Origin: CBDFNC01 sp965249895
GTDB lineage: Bacteria; Pseudomonadota; Gammaproteobacteria; Enterobacterales; CBDFNC01
NCBI GenBank assembly: GCA_965249895.1
Contig: CBDFNC010000003.1
Location: forward strand, 682,001 to 746,000
DNA: 64,000 nucleotides
Direction: 5' to 3'
Below are positions 1-8,758 of the stretch, piece after piece. Under the pieces are notes generated by a model, which was not told the origin of the DNA, searched no databases, and was given only the letters and a program-made list of their open reading frames with translations. The position numbers were made by a program, and so were the translations under genes. Position 1 is the stretch's first letter, and the number at the start of each line of letters is the position of its first letter.

Positions 1-1
1 G

Positions 2-541
2 GATGAAATCAAGTCACTAAAAAATCAGCTGGAAAAGGTCCAGAAAGACGCCCTCTATGACGCTTTGACTGGGCTACTTAATCGTCGTGCATTTAACGAT
101 GAGCTGGCTGGGTTGTGCAGTAACTTAAAAGATGATTTATGCCTTATCCTGGTTGATATCGACTATTTTAAGAATTTTAATGATGAGTATGGTCACCTGT
201 TTGGGGACTTAGTATTAAAAGCGGTTGCAAGACGATTACAGTTAAGCTGTAGAGATGGCATACAAGCGTTTCGCTATGGAGGTGAGGAGTTTGCTATTTT
301 GATTCCTCACAAGAAGATGATAGTTGTAAGGCAGTTAGCTGAATCCATGCGCAGAGCGTTGGAAAAGCTTTCGGTTAAGGATAAACGTAGTGGCCGCCAG
401 GTGGGTAATATTACAGCTTCTTTTGGTGTGGCAGAGTGTCACCAAAGTGATTCTGTGAGTGCGTTTATTGATAAAGCAGACAAACAGCTATATGAAGCTA
501 AGCGCCTGGGTAGAAACCGTGTCCTGCCCATAAATGTTTAA
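2..541 (+). CDS. GGDEF diguanylate cyclase, C-terminal part (5' end off window)
   Basis: Likely makes cyclic di-GMP from two GTP. The reading frame is open to the left edge, so the true start and any sensor domain lie outside. A short charged helix (D-E-I-K-S-L-K...) runs into the classic domain entry DALTGLLNRRAF. The catalytic motif GGEEF is encoded at 278-292, and the metal-binding Asp region is seen as VDIDYFKNFND. The inhibitory RxxD site that normally sits before GGEEF reads R-D-G-I, so product inhibition is probably absent. It converges on the kinase-like gene at 551 with only 9 bases between, and no terminator is visible. Cyclic di-GMP often controls EPS production, so a link to the neighbouring locus is reasonable but inferred. 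Confidence 0.93.
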   Translation, partial: DEIKSLKNQLEKVQKDALYDALTGLLNRRAFNDELAGLCSNLKDDLCLILVDIDYFKNFNDEYGHLFGDLVLKAVARRLQLSCRDGIQAFRYGGEEFAILIPHKKMIVVRQLAESMRRALEKLSVKDKRSGRQVGNITASFGVAECHQSDSVSAFIDKADKQLYEAKRLGRNRVLPINV

Positions 542-550
542 TATTGGGGC

Positions 551-1291
551 TTATAAGGCGTGTAGTGCTTTTCTGTATTCTCTTCTGATTAATTGCAAAT
601 AACGGCTGGGAACCTGATCACAGCAGTTAGGTTCGATACCACGTATCACGGCCTGATATAAACTTTGTCCCTGATATGGATGAACTCGTTGGCAGGCTAC
701 CAAAGTAACGGCTAGCGAATACCAGTCCTGAATTGGTTTCGCCACACCTTGCCCGGTAAGGGGGGCCAAAGCTGCATAACTTGGACTGAAACTACGGTGA
801 TTTAGCGCTGCATATTCCTCACCATGACGAATACTGCTGCCAAAATCGATTAAAGCGGCCATCTTATCGCCTATGATAATATTGGCTGGCTTGATATCTC
901 CATGATTGAACTTTTTTCTGTGGCAATAAGATAAGACTTTTTCTATTTGTTCCAGCCAGTTAAAAGGAACTTCTTGCTGCTGCCTGGCAAGCTGAGATAA
1001 GGTTTGGCCTTCAATCCATTGGGTTAATAGTACGCTGGAGTTCTTGAAGTTCAGGTAATCGATATACATAGGTAAACCAGGATGCTGGTTAAGAGATAAA
1101 AACCTAGCTTCCCGTTTTAAAAATGTTGTTTGTATATCACCCTGGGCCAACTTTAGAGATGTTTCTCCATATTCTTTATGGCTCCACCGGTAAACTTGGC
1201 TGGAGACAGGTACAGGCTTACCATAGAAGCGCGCAGCTAAGCGGCCCAACAATTCATCTATCTCCAAAGAAGGTTGAAATCTTAGCGCCAA
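551..1291 (-). CDS. small Ser/Thr protein kinase-like protein
   Basis: A 246-residue protein consisting of little more than a eukaryotic-like kinase fold. Visible motifs are HGDIKPAN at residues 130-137 (HRD-type catalytic loop with Gly for Arg, catalytic Asp132, Lys134, Asn137) and DFG at 149-151. Lys47 is a candidate ATP-binding lysine and Glu61 a candidate helix-C glutamate; a clear glycine-rich loop is not evident. No membrane segment or sensor domain is present. The start is TTG: an in-frame stop lies two codons upstream and no other early start exists. It follows the ATPase gene at 1384 in the same direction with a 92-base gap, so it may be the last gene of the EPS export operon. The substrate is unknown. 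Confidence 0.8.
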   Translation of the reverse strand: MALRFQPSLEIDELLGRLAARFYGKPVPVSSQVYRWSHKEYGETSLKLAQGDIQTTFLKREARFLSLNQHPGLPMYIDYLNFKNSSVLLTQWIEGQTLSQLARQQQEVPFNWLEQIEKVLSYCHRKKFNHGDIKPANIIIGDKMAALIDFGSSIRHGEEYAALNHRSFSPSYAALAPLTGQGVAKPIQDWYSLAVTLVACQRVHPYQGQSLYQAVIRGIEPNCCDQVPSRYLQLIRREYRKALHAL

Positions 1292-1383
1292 TATTTACCC
1301 AGTTTTGTTATTGGTTATTAACTGTTTAATTATAAAGCGTATTTAGCCGGAGTTAAATCTCTAAAATATGATTTACTCTACAG

Positions 1384-2427
1384 TTATGGCAGGCTTTTCT
1401 GATCTATCTTGGTTACCTGGGCATTTTTTTCTTTAATCGCGCGGTCCAGATAGCGAAGCAATTTAAGTTTATCCATCATAGTTTTATCCAGATAAGTAAA
1501 TACTTCCTCTAGGTGTTCACGAAACAGGTGTACATCACTACTTGCACTATTTATTACTTGATTCTTGACTATTTTTTGTGGTTCTATCTTTTTTAATTCA
1601 GGCTTGCTTTCTATTTCCTGGCTAAATTCTTTATTAACCATTTCGATGGCGCTTTGTTCGATCATGGGCTCTTCTTCCAGATAGGAGAACAGCATTATTC
1701 TGTCGCAGAACAAATTTACCAGACGAGGCACTCCACGGGTATATTTGTGTATCAAGTTAAAAGCAGGTTCAGAAAATGATGGATTATTATTCTTCCAACC
1801 GACCTGTTTTAATCGGTATAGAATATAATCTTGGCATTCTTGAGGGTTTAAAGGATGCAAATGGCAAGAGGCGATAATCCTCTGTCTGAATTGCTCCATA
1901 TTCGCACCTTTAAGTGTATCTCTTAACTCTTCCTGACCAAGAAGAAAGCTTTGTAACAAAGGGCGGTTTTGTTTCTGAATATTGGAGAGCATTCTCAGCT
2001 CCTCAATGGATTCGGCAGGTAAGTTTTGGGCTTCATCTACCAACAACAAAGTCCGTCTTTTCTGATTATGAACTTGTAATAAATAGTGCTCAATTTTCTG
2101 TAGTAGATAGGCTTTGTCAACTCTACCCTCCGATTTAATACCCAGGCCGGATGCTATAAGCTGCAGTAGCTCTAATGGTGAGAGGCTAGTAGTAACCAGC
2201 TGTATGGCGATCACTTCCTGTTTATTTAAGTTAGATAACAGGTGCTTGGCTATGGTCGATTTTCCTGTACCTATGGAGCCCGTGATCACAATAAACCCTT
2301 CGCCTTGCTCCAAACCATACTGCAGGTAAGACATAGCTCTTTTATGTTCTTTACTGGCGTAAAAAAATCTAGGATCTGGCGTCAGCTGAAAGGGTTTTGC
2401 CGATAGGCCAAAATATGCTTCGTACAT
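1384..2427 (-). CDS. XrtA-associated ExeA/GspA-like AAA ATPase
   Basis: Belongs to the ExeA-type secretion ATPase subfamily found in PEP-CTERM/exosortase loci (TIGR03015 type). It opens with MYEAYFGLSAKPF, typical of this family. Walker A GSIGTGKST is at residues 50-58 and Walker B LLLVDEAQ at 127-134, followed by a sensor and winged-helix-like part. The last 90 residues are charged and poorly conserved. Start ATG has AGGGAG six bases upstream. It lies 9 bases after the outer-membrane protein gene, in the same operon as the tyrosine kinase and chain-length genes. Likely role: an energy-coupled helper in EPS assembly or secretion at the inner membrane; the exact function is not established for the family. 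Confidence 0.93.
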   Translation of the reverse strand: MYEAYFGLSAKPFQLTPDPRFFYASKEHKRAMSYLQYGLEQGEGFIVITGSIGTGKSTIAKHLLSNLNKQEVIAIQLVTTSLSPLELLQLIASGLGIKSEGRVDKAYLLQKIEHYLLQVHNQKRRTLLLVDEAQNLPAESIEELRMLSNIQKQNRPLLQSFLLGQEELRDTLKGANMEQFRQRIIASCHLHPLNPQECQDYILYRLKQVGWKNNNPSFSEPAFNLIHKYTRGVPRLVNLFCDRIMLFSYLEEEPMIEQSAIEMVNKEFSQEIESKPELKKIEPQKIVKNQVINSASSDVHLFREHLEEVFTYLDKTMMDKLKLLRYLDRAIKEKNAQVTKIDQKSLP

Positions 2428-2436
2428 AGTATCTCC

Positions 2437-4023
2437 CTAGAAAAATATCTGATAACTGAGGCTGACAAGGTTTTCTCTATATGGATTTAGGTCACTATGC
2501 CTTAAGCCGTGGGAGTAGGTAGCAACCAAAGCTGTTGCCCTACTTAATGAGTGGAAAAGATTAATTTCGTAATTTTGTTCATTAGATTTATCAAGGGTAT
2601 TTACTCCGGTTTCGGTACTCAAATAACGTATGTTGGTACTGAATTGGGCATTAGTTTTTGCGCCTACTTTTATCGACCAAGCTAAGCTGACACCATAATC
2701 ATCCGTGTCTTTTAGCTGGGTATAATAGTTTCTTTGTGCATAAAAAAGTGAGGCTGTTAGGGTATGTTTACCACGAATGACACTGGATGTAATTGCAGCG
2801 TATCGATTTAAGTAAACGTCATTTCCAGTGGATGGAAGGGGGGCTTGTAGTCCGATAAGCTGTTTACCCGGAGGGACGACAGGGTTTGCTATATTTGTGA
2901 ACTCACATTCGCTTAAATCGATTTGAGTGCCCTGGGGGCAGATTAGAGAGCCCTGGGTGGTCAATTGTGTAACCTGGTGGCTAAAAGTCTCAATCGATTC
3001 CTGGTAAGTCGCATGGGTGCGCAATTTTCTGGTTTTATGAGTGAAGTCGAAAGAATAGGCATCGCCGTAAAAGCGTTTTCCGTAACTACCAGAAAAATGA
3101 GTTCGTATACTTGGCGTCCAGTCGAAATTTACTCCCCAGTAATCGGAATTCGAATTTTTTAAAGAAAAATTATAGGAAACGTCTATATAACTATTTCTAC
3201 TGGATGTCAGGCGTAGCCCAGGCCCCCAATCAGCCGAGCTTAGATCTATATCATCAGCGAGCTGCTTGATGTCATTTTCTTCCCAAAAGAATCGGGCCAG
3301 CAAACTGAGGTGTTTGGTGATTTCTACTCCTGTATTTACACGAGTCATCTGGGTAAGGGTAAACTCATTGTTTCTGGCTTTAGAGTAACCCTGACTATAG
3401 CTTAGGTCCCAAAAACCACGTTTTATTTTATTGCCGCTAGCAGTATTAAAGTTCAGATTGTAGCCAAAGCTATCATCGTGGGACTCCTGGTCTGTGTAGT
3501 ATAAATTTCCGACTAAAGAATATGGAGATATATTGCCCAAAGGTTGTCGCCAATTGAACCCGGTAGTGGCATAGCCCACTGTAGACAGGTTGTCTGTACC
3601 TGAGCTGTAATCGGGAATTAACCCATTATCTATACTGGTAAGCGTCTGATCTATCGTTAGGTTAGCATTTAAATCCAATCTGTTTTCCAGGGCGTTAAAA
3701 TACCAGTCCGTTTGCAGGTTATGAAAGAATTTGTTGTCTAATGTGTCGTTTACATAGTGCTGTCCACGAACATCGTATTTACCGGATAGGGACATTTTAC
3801 TGCCTTGTCCGACCAAACTGATGCCCGGAGTTACCGCGAATATCATATCGCTTTTGACATTCTCTGAGCGGCGGTAAATATTATCAGAAAACGTAACACT
3901 GGTTTCTATAGAGGCATCGCTACTCCATTGTGCGGCGCCTCCCATTGCTGACCATAAAGGGCTCAACAGAAAAAGATATTTAGTAGCCGTCCGTATACTG
4001 GTATCCATTCCCAAAGTATCCAT
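2437..4023 (-). CDS. XrtA/PEP-CTERM-associated outer-membrane beta-barrel protein (TIGR03016 type)
   Basis: A 528-residue protein with an N-terminal hydrophobic signal segment (about residues 15-32) and a mature part made of alternating short amphipathic strands rich in Tyr, Asn, Ser and aromatic residues. It ends in SLSYQIFF, a typical outer-membrane C-terminus with terminal Phe. This matches the TIGR03016 family of exosortase loci, thought to form a beta-barrel in the outer membrane for EPS transit. The first ATG at 4023 overlaps the tyrosine kinase gene by 44 bases; a second in-frame ATG five codons later (4008) is an alternative and still overlaps. Neither has a strong ribosome site, so translational coupling to the kinase is likely. 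Confidence 0.88.
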   Translation of the reverse strand: MDTLGMDTSIRTATKYLFLLSPLWSAMGGAAQWSSDASIETSVTFSDNIYRRSENVKSDMIFAVTPGISLVGQGSKMSLSGKYDVRGQHYVNDTLDNKFFHNLQTDWYFNALENRLDLNANLTIDQTLTSIDNGLIPDYSSGTDNLSTVGYATTGFNWRQPLGNISPYSLVGNLYYTDQESHDDSFGYNLNFNTASGNKIKRGFWDLSYSQGYSKARNNEFTLTQMTRVNTGVEITKHLSLLARFFWEENDIKQLADDIDLSSADWGPGLRLTSSRNSYIDVSYNFSLKNSNSDYWGVNFDWTPSIRTHFSGSYGKRFYGDAYSFDFTHKTRKLRTHATYQESIETFSHQVTQLTTQGSLICPQGTQIDLSECEFTNIANPVVPPGKQLIGLQAPLPSTGNDVYLNRYAAITSSVIRGKHTLTASLFYAQRNYYTQLKDTDDYGVSLAWSIKVGAKTNAQFSTNIRYLSTETGVNTLDKSNEQNYEINLFHSLSRATALVATYSHGLRHSDLNPYRENLVSLSYQIFF

Positions 4024-4825
4024 TTTGTCTTTGATTGGCTTTATTCAGAACTAAGCCTATTGCTCTGTCCTTATTGAGCAAACTGATGGCAGACTCCAGA
4101 TCTGAGACCTTTGTTTTATTTTCTTCTACGACAATTAATTGTTGGCCAACGATAGATGTTAGGGCCTGGGTTTCATTGATGCCCAATAGGGGAGGCGCAT
4201 CAAAAAGAATGATCCTGTCTGGGTAGCGGCAGGCTAGCTCCCTGCTTAACTCTTCCATTTTTTCACTAGCTAATAGTTCATTGGTTAAATGGTGTTTAGT
4301 ACCTGAGGGCATTATTCTCAGATGAGGAATATTAGTGTTATAGAGAATACTTTGTAAATCGGTAGTTTCACCCAGTAAATAATCCACTAAACCAACGTCG
4401 GCTTTAACATGGAGTTGATTACAAATTGATGGCTTCAACACATCCGCATCAATCAACAACACTGTTTTATCCTGCTCTAAGGCAATGCTGAGTGCCAGGT
4501 TTAGAGCAGTAAAAGTTTTTCCTTCATTTTTGTTGGCGCTGGATATCATTATCAGGTTTGGATGCTCAAGCTCCTCGCCCTGAGGGCCAAATGCAGTCTG
4601 CAGAATTCGGCGTTTCACAAAGCGGAATTCATTGTGTAAAATGCTACGAGATTGCTCTGTGATAAAGAGCTCGTTTTCTGATAACAGCGCTTGGTCGATA
4701 TCTAGGGTTTGTGTTTCACTCCCTGTTACCGCTGGGCTATCAAGGTTTTCTTGCTCCGATAACTCTCCAGTAGCGGAGTCTCCCGGCTTAGTGTGTTTAG
4801 CCAGCGCTTTTTCTATAATGCTCAT
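3980..4825 (-). CDS. XrtA-associated tyrosine autokinase (BY-kinase)
   Basis: Cytoplasmic bacterial tyrosine kinase partner of the chain-length determinant, as in CapB/Wzc C-terminal domains (TIGR03018 type). Walker A SSANKNEGKT is at about residues 95-104, Walker A' LLIDADVL at 123-130, and a Walker B-like IILFDAPP further on. The C-terminus carries a tyrosine cluster (Tyr270, Tyr275, Tyr277, Tyr281) as expected for autophosphorylation, which cycles the Wzc-like oligomer and controls chain length. Start ATG has AGGGG eight bases upstream. It lies 10 bases downstream of the chain-length gene and overlaps the outer-membrane protein gene by 44 bases, so all are co-transcribed. Confidence 0.94.
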   Translation of the reverse strand: MSIIEKALAKHTKPGDSATGELSEQENLDSPAVTGSETQTLDIDQALLSENELFITEQSRSILHNEFRFVKRRILQTAFGPQGEELEHPNLIMISSANKNEGKTFTALNLALSIALEQDKTVLLIDADVLKPSICNQLHVKADVGLVDYLLGETTDLQSILYNTNIPHLRIMPSGTKHHLTNELLASEKMEELSRELACRYPDRIILFDAPPLLGINETQALTSIVGQQLIVVEENKTKVSDLESAISLLNKDRAIGLVLNKANQRQNGYFGNGYQYTDGY

Positions 4826-4835
4826 ATTAGGGCCC

Positions 4836-6443
4836 CTAAAAAGGACTATGGGTTACAACAATGTTCTGAAATTGTTTTGCCAACTCCATGTTGGCTTCTG
4901 TCATTAGTAAGCCGACATAAGCGGATAAAAGAACCAACATAGTTATGGAAAAAACCAGGTTTTGAAGTCTTCTTTGCCTGACTGCTGAAGCTATATCAGC
5001 ATCGGAAATAGAGCCTAAAACGGGTAAGTTTGTGATTTTTGCCAACTCCTTTGCACTTGTAACAACTGGTTGAATTCGGCTAAGAGAAAGCGAAATAAAG
5101 ACGCCTAACCCTATGCCTAAAAGAGTTACCAAGGATAAAAGAGCAACTCGATGGGGTCCGACCGGATCCGACTCTACTCTGGGAGGTTCAATAACTTTGA
5201 ATTCTATACTGTCGGCAGATTGCTCCGCTTTTTGAGCCATCACAGCTGAGTCTTTTCTTTCGAGTAGTTTTTCGTATTTAGCCTTAGTAATCTCATAACC
5301 TCTTCTTAGCGCTACCATCTGTGCTTCTATTTCAGGTACCAAATGCACCTTTTTCTCAAGAGATTTGAGTTTTTCCTGATGGCTTTTTGCTCTGACTTTT
5401 AAGGAGGCTACTTCATTTTCAAGTTGACTAACATTAAGCTTTAGTGATTGAAGGAATGGTGAAGATTCGTTTCTTTCCTCCATAGATTCTTGTTGATCTC
5501 TTTTTAATGCTAATAATTCGTTTCTTTCATTTCTTTGCTTTTGTTTTAAATCTTCTATTTTTCGATTTAACTCTCTGACATCAGGATGAACCTCAGTAAA
5601 TTTCAGTGACAATTCATCCAATGTGCTATTGAGTTGATTTAGCCGACTATCGTATTGTGTTGTTATGGAGCCTTGAGGATATGCGTAGGCCTGAGCTTGA
5701 ATTTTAGGAGTGTTTTCTTCATCTTCTAATTGCATGCGGGCAGAGAATAAGCTACTTTCCACTTCTTGTAGAGTGAGCAGAGTAGCTTCAAGTAAATTTT
5801 TTTGCTTTTTTTGGGCGTCGTAATAAGAGGTGCCCTCACCGGGTAAAAGGTCTAAATTTTTCCTTTTAAACTCGGTAAGTTTAGTTTCATCGTTCAATAA
5901 CCTTTGTTCATATTCTTTTATCTGCTGACTTAAAAATCTATGTGCAGTATCTGCATCTGAACGGGTTTCACCCAGCGTTTTTTCGACAAATATGGTTAAT
6001 ACCGATTGGACGACCTGCTTTGCAGATTCTTTCGACGAATTCTCATAACCTATAGTGAATATTTTGTCTTTTCTGGTTGCGCCTATTTCAATTTCATTGG
6101 CCAGATTATCAATTAAGTAATTGAATTCGATATCATTTTTAGTATAGATGTCAAGGTCTGACATTCTTGCTATCTTTTCTAAGTTAGGCCGGCTCAAAAG
6201 GGTTTTTACCATAGTATTTAATTGTTGCTCATGAAAGGTATCTACTGTAATACCTTTTAATAACGGACGTAAGAGTGACTGCGTGTCGACATATACTTTT
6301 GCATTAGCTCTATATTCATCAGGCATTTGCATAACATATAACCATCCAAATGGACAAATAAGCCAGGCGAAAATAACAATGAACTTTCGCTGTAACCAGA
6401 TTCCTTTTGAATAAAATAAGATCTTGTCTAGAAGGTCTTGCAT
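4836..6443 (-). CDS. XrtA system polysaccharide chain-length determinant (Wzz/GumC-like)
   Basis: Inner-membrane polysaccharide co-polymerase controlling EPS chain length and coupling to the tyrosine kinase (TIGR03007 type). There is one membrane segment near the N-terminus (about residues 20-37), a long periplasmic part with heptad-rich coiled-coil stretches (roughly residues 150-390), and two hydrophobic segments near the C-terminus (VALLSLVTLLGIGLGVFISL and a second about 50 residues later). The start chosen is ATG 6443 (protein begins MQDLLDKI), which has AAGGAA about eight bases upstream. An upstream in-frame start at 6497 would overlap the export gene by 10 bases and lacks such a site. 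The 44-base gap to the export gene supports one operon. Confidence 0.93.
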   Translation of the reverse strand: MQDLLDKILFYSKGIWLQRKFIVIFAWLICPFGWLYVMQMPDEYRANAKVYVDTQSLLRPLLKGITVDTFHEQQLNTMVKTLLSRPNLEKIARMSDLDIYTKNDIEFNYLIDNLANEIEIGATRKDKIFTIGYENSSKESAKQVVQSVLTIFVEKTLGETRSDADTAHRFLSQQIKEYEQRLLNDETKLTEFKRKNLDLLPGEGTSYYDAQKKQKNLLEATLLTLQEVESSLFSARMQLEDEENTPKIQAQAYAYPQGSITTQYDSRLNQLNSTLDELSLKFTEVHPDVRELNRKIEDLKQKQRNERNELLALKRDQQESMEERNESSPFLQSLKLNVSQLENEVASLKVRAKSHQEKLKSLEKKVHLVPEIEAQMVALRRGYEITKAKYEKLLERKDSAVMAQKAEQSADSIEFKVIEPPRVESDPVGPHRVALLSLVTLLGIGLGVFISLSLSRIQPVVTSAKELAKITNLPVLGSISDADIASAVRQRRLQNLVFSITMLVLLSAYVGLLMTEANMELAKQFQNIVVTHSPF

Positions 6444-6487
6444 AGCCAATTTCCTTATTAGCTGACTGTTGTATCCATCTGAATGGC

Positions 6488-7129
6488 TTAGAACCAAGCT
6501 TCTGGTATGATAATAATGTCACCAGGTAATATGTTGGTGTTGGCGGAGATATCGCCATTGCGAATCAAGTCATCTAATCGAATGGCATACTGAATTTGTT
6601 GTCCCTCTTCAATGCGGACGATGGATGCGTTATTACCATCTGCAAAATCAGTTAAACCTCCTACTTCTATCATCACATCCATTAACGTCATATATTGGCG
6701 ATAGTTTAGTGATTGTGGGTTGACAGCTTCACCTAATATACGGATTTGTTCGCTAAAGGGACCGATAAACCCGGATACAGTGACTGTCACTATGGGCTCT
6801 CTTAAAAAAGTCGCTAGGTGATCCTCGATCTCTCTTGCTAATTGTGTGGTAGTTTTTCCTGTAACCGGAATATCTTCCACTAACGATGTCGTTATCATTC
6901 CATCTGGGCGGACGGCGAAGGACCCGGATATTTCAGGATTCCGCCAAACGAAAATATTGAGTTGGTCACCAGGGCCAATTAGATAGTTGTATTCTTCAGG
7001 GTTTTTCGTCATTGAAGCTTGTAGAGTAGCTTCAGTTGCGGCAGGGAAATTGTTGTTTCCTGAACATCCAATCAAGATAAAAACAGATAAAATCACAGAC
7101 AAAAAAGAGTGTTTATACATGCTATCCAT
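6488..7129 (-). CDS. XrtA system polysaccharide export lipoprotein (Wza-like)
   Basis: A 213-residue outer-membrane polysaccharide export (OPX) protein of the short type found in exosortase loci (TIGR03027 type). The N-terminus is a lipoprotein signal with lipobox LIGC, predicted lipidated Cys22. A polysaccharide export domain follows (YLIGPGDQLNIFVWRNPEISG and on), then an SLBB-like domain ending with NILPGDIIIIPEAWF. It lacks the C-terminal helix that forms the pore in full-length Wza, so it probably cooperates with the beta-barrel protein encoded at 2437-4023. Start ATG 7129 is preceded by AGGGA ten bases upstream. First gene of the minus-strand export operon, divergent from the biosynthesis operon. 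Confidence 0.94.
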   Translation of the reverse strand: MDSMYKHSFLSVILSVFILIGCSGNNNFPAATEATLQASMTKNPEEYNYLIGPGDQLNIFVWRNPEISGSFAVRPDGMITTSLVEDIPVTGKTTTQLAREIEDHLATFLREPIVTVTVSGFIGPFSEQIRILGEAVNPQSLNYRQYMTLMDVMIEVGGLTDFADGNNASIVRIEEGQQIQYAIRLDDLIRNGDISANTNILPGDIIIIPEAWF

Positions 7130-7303
7130 AGCTTGTTATCCCTAGTGTAGAGGAGGGGGGAACCTCTCTCTGTTTTTTATCAGCATAGCCCAATAATTTA
7201 GTCACAACCAAAATCAATTTTTTTTGTTATTTCTTACCGGAACTAAGTTTTTAAAAATAAAAAAGAAGCGGCTTAAAGTGGTCATTAACTGTGTTTTTAA
7301 AGC

Positions 7304-7331
7304 TTGCAGCACGTTATAGATCAACTATCTT
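7304..7331 (+). promoter_or_regulatory. candidate sigma-70 promoter of the EPS biosynthesis operon
   Basis: TTGCAG (7304-7309) and TATCTT (7326-7331) are separated by 16 bases, about 30 bases before the ATG at 7362, within the 232-base divergent intergenic region. The rest of that region is AT-rich. It holds a short GC-rich inverted repeat (AGAGG/CCTCT near 7154-7175) followed by a T run, of unknown meaning. Promoter match is by eye only. Confidence 0.25.
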
Positions 7332-7361
7332 TTTAGGAAAAGGGCAAAGGGAAGTCGCCTT

Positions 7362-8750
7362 ATGACAAGGTTCATATTTACTAGCACAGGGAAAAGTGGA
7401 AGGGTGCTGGCATTGTTCGAGTTGATTATTATCTATTCAACTTTTTTTCTGGTGGAGATCGCCAGTTTATATCCTAAAAATGGTTACTTTTTATCTGTCG
7501 AACTCCTTCGGATCGAAAATATTATTTTTCCTTTTACCATAGTGGTATTGATGCTGTCTTTGGGTTTATACAACCCAAGGTTGAGGTGTGATGGTGACGG
7601 TATCGTACGTCGGCTTATGGTTATCCTAGTGCTTATGCTGTTATTAAGCTGTGTTTTTCAGTTTATTTCATCTTCTGGTGTACTTTCCATTAGTAATTTT
7701 TACTCCCCTATTAGTATCTCTATTTTTTTTGTAATGGGGTTTCGCTTTATTGTCTCCTTTATTTTTGAAGATTCCTTTAAACACAAAGTGTTAGTACTTG
7801 GGATTGGTAAACGAGCCAAGATTATAGAGCAGCGAATGCGTAGGGAATCGGACAAGAAGGGTGTAGATATTTTGGGTTTTGTCCAGGTAGCAGGTGATAA
7901 TGCCTGCGTTACCGCAGAAAAGGTTATAACCCTAAATAATGGCTTGGCTGAATATGTGGATAATCATGGGGTAGATGAAATCGTGGTCGCCTGTGATGAA
8001 AGACGTGGTGAAATGCCCATTGAGGAGCTTTTTACCTGTAAAATCCAGGGAGTTCAGGTAATGGACATTCTTAATTTTATTGAACGGGAAACAGGTCAGA
8101 TAGCTGTCAACGTGGCTTATCCAAGCTGGTTTATCTACTCCAATGGATTTAATCGCAGCGATAGTTTAAGAGACTTTTTTAGTGCTTGTTTAAACCATTT
8201 ATTAGCCATTCTATTACTATTTTTCACTTGGCCGTTACTTATTATTGTGGCTTTGCTGATATATCTGGAAGATAGAGGACCGGTCTTTTACCACCAAAAT
8301 CGTGTAGGGTTTGGCGGGAAACCTTTTAAGATCCTCAAATTTCGAAGTATGGAAGTTAATGCTCAGAAAAATACCGAACGTTGGGCACAAATCAACGATG
8401 TCAGAACCACCCATATAGGCCACTTTATTCGTCGTTATCATATTGATGAATTACCTCAAATTTTCAATATATTGCGTGGCGAAATGTCTTTTATAGGCCC
8501 TCGTCCGGAGCAACCTGAGTTTGTAAACCGTCTGTGTGAAGTTATTCCATATTATGCAGAACGTCACAAAGTGAAACCCGGCTTGACTGGTTGGGCACAA
8601 CTTAAATACCCCTACGGATCTAGTGACAATGATGCAATGGAAAAACTCAAGTATGACCTTTATTACGTCAAAAACAGGAATCTGTTATTTGATTTGTTGA
8701 TATTTATTCAGACAGTAGAAGTGGTCTTTTTCGCACAAGGCTCACGCTAG
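7362..8750 (+). CDS. XrtA system polyprenyl-phosphate sugar phosphotransferase (TIGR03013 type)
   Basis: Likely priming enzyme of the EPS: moves a sugar-1-phosphate from a nucleotide sugar to undecaprenyl phosphate. The N-terminal half has several membrane segments and a CoA-binding-like Rossmann region (VLVLGIGKRAKIIEQRM). The C-terminal half is a bacterial sugar transferase domain with GPVFYHQNRVGFGGKPF, KFRSM, IDELPQIFNILRGEMSFIGP and RPEQPEF. Length (462) fits the family. Start ATG 7362 follows an AAAGGGA ribosome site. First gene of a long plus-strand operon; the next gene begins 8 bases after its stop. Confidence 0.94.
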   Translation: MTRFIFTSTGKSGRVLALFELIIIYSTFFLVEIASLYPKNGYFLSVELLRIENIIFPFTIVVLMLSLGLYNPRLRCDGDGIVRRLMVILVLMLLLSCVFQFISSSGVLSISNFYSPISISIFFVMGFRFIVSFIFEDSFKHKVLVLGIGKRAKIIEQRMRRESDKKGVDILGFVQVAGDNACVTAEKVITLNNGLAEYVDNHGVDEIVVACDERRGEMPIEELFTCKIQGVQVMDILNFIERETGQIAVNVAYPSWFIYSNGFNRSDSLRDFFSACLNHLLAILLLFFTWPLLIIVALLIYLEDRGPVFYHQNRVGFGGKPFKILKFRSMEVNAQKNTERWAQINDVRTTHIGHFIRRYHIDELPQIFNILRGEMSFIGPRPEQPEFVNRLCEVIPYYAERHKVKPGLTGWAQLKYPYGSSDNDAMEKLKYDLYYVKNRNLLFDLLIFIQTVEVVFFAQGSR

Positions 8751-8758
8751 GAGGATTG

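Noticed and set aside
7154..7180. Rho-independent terminator in the divergent EPS promoter region
   Set aside because: The stem is five base pairs with a large loop, and no upstream plus-strand gene ends here.
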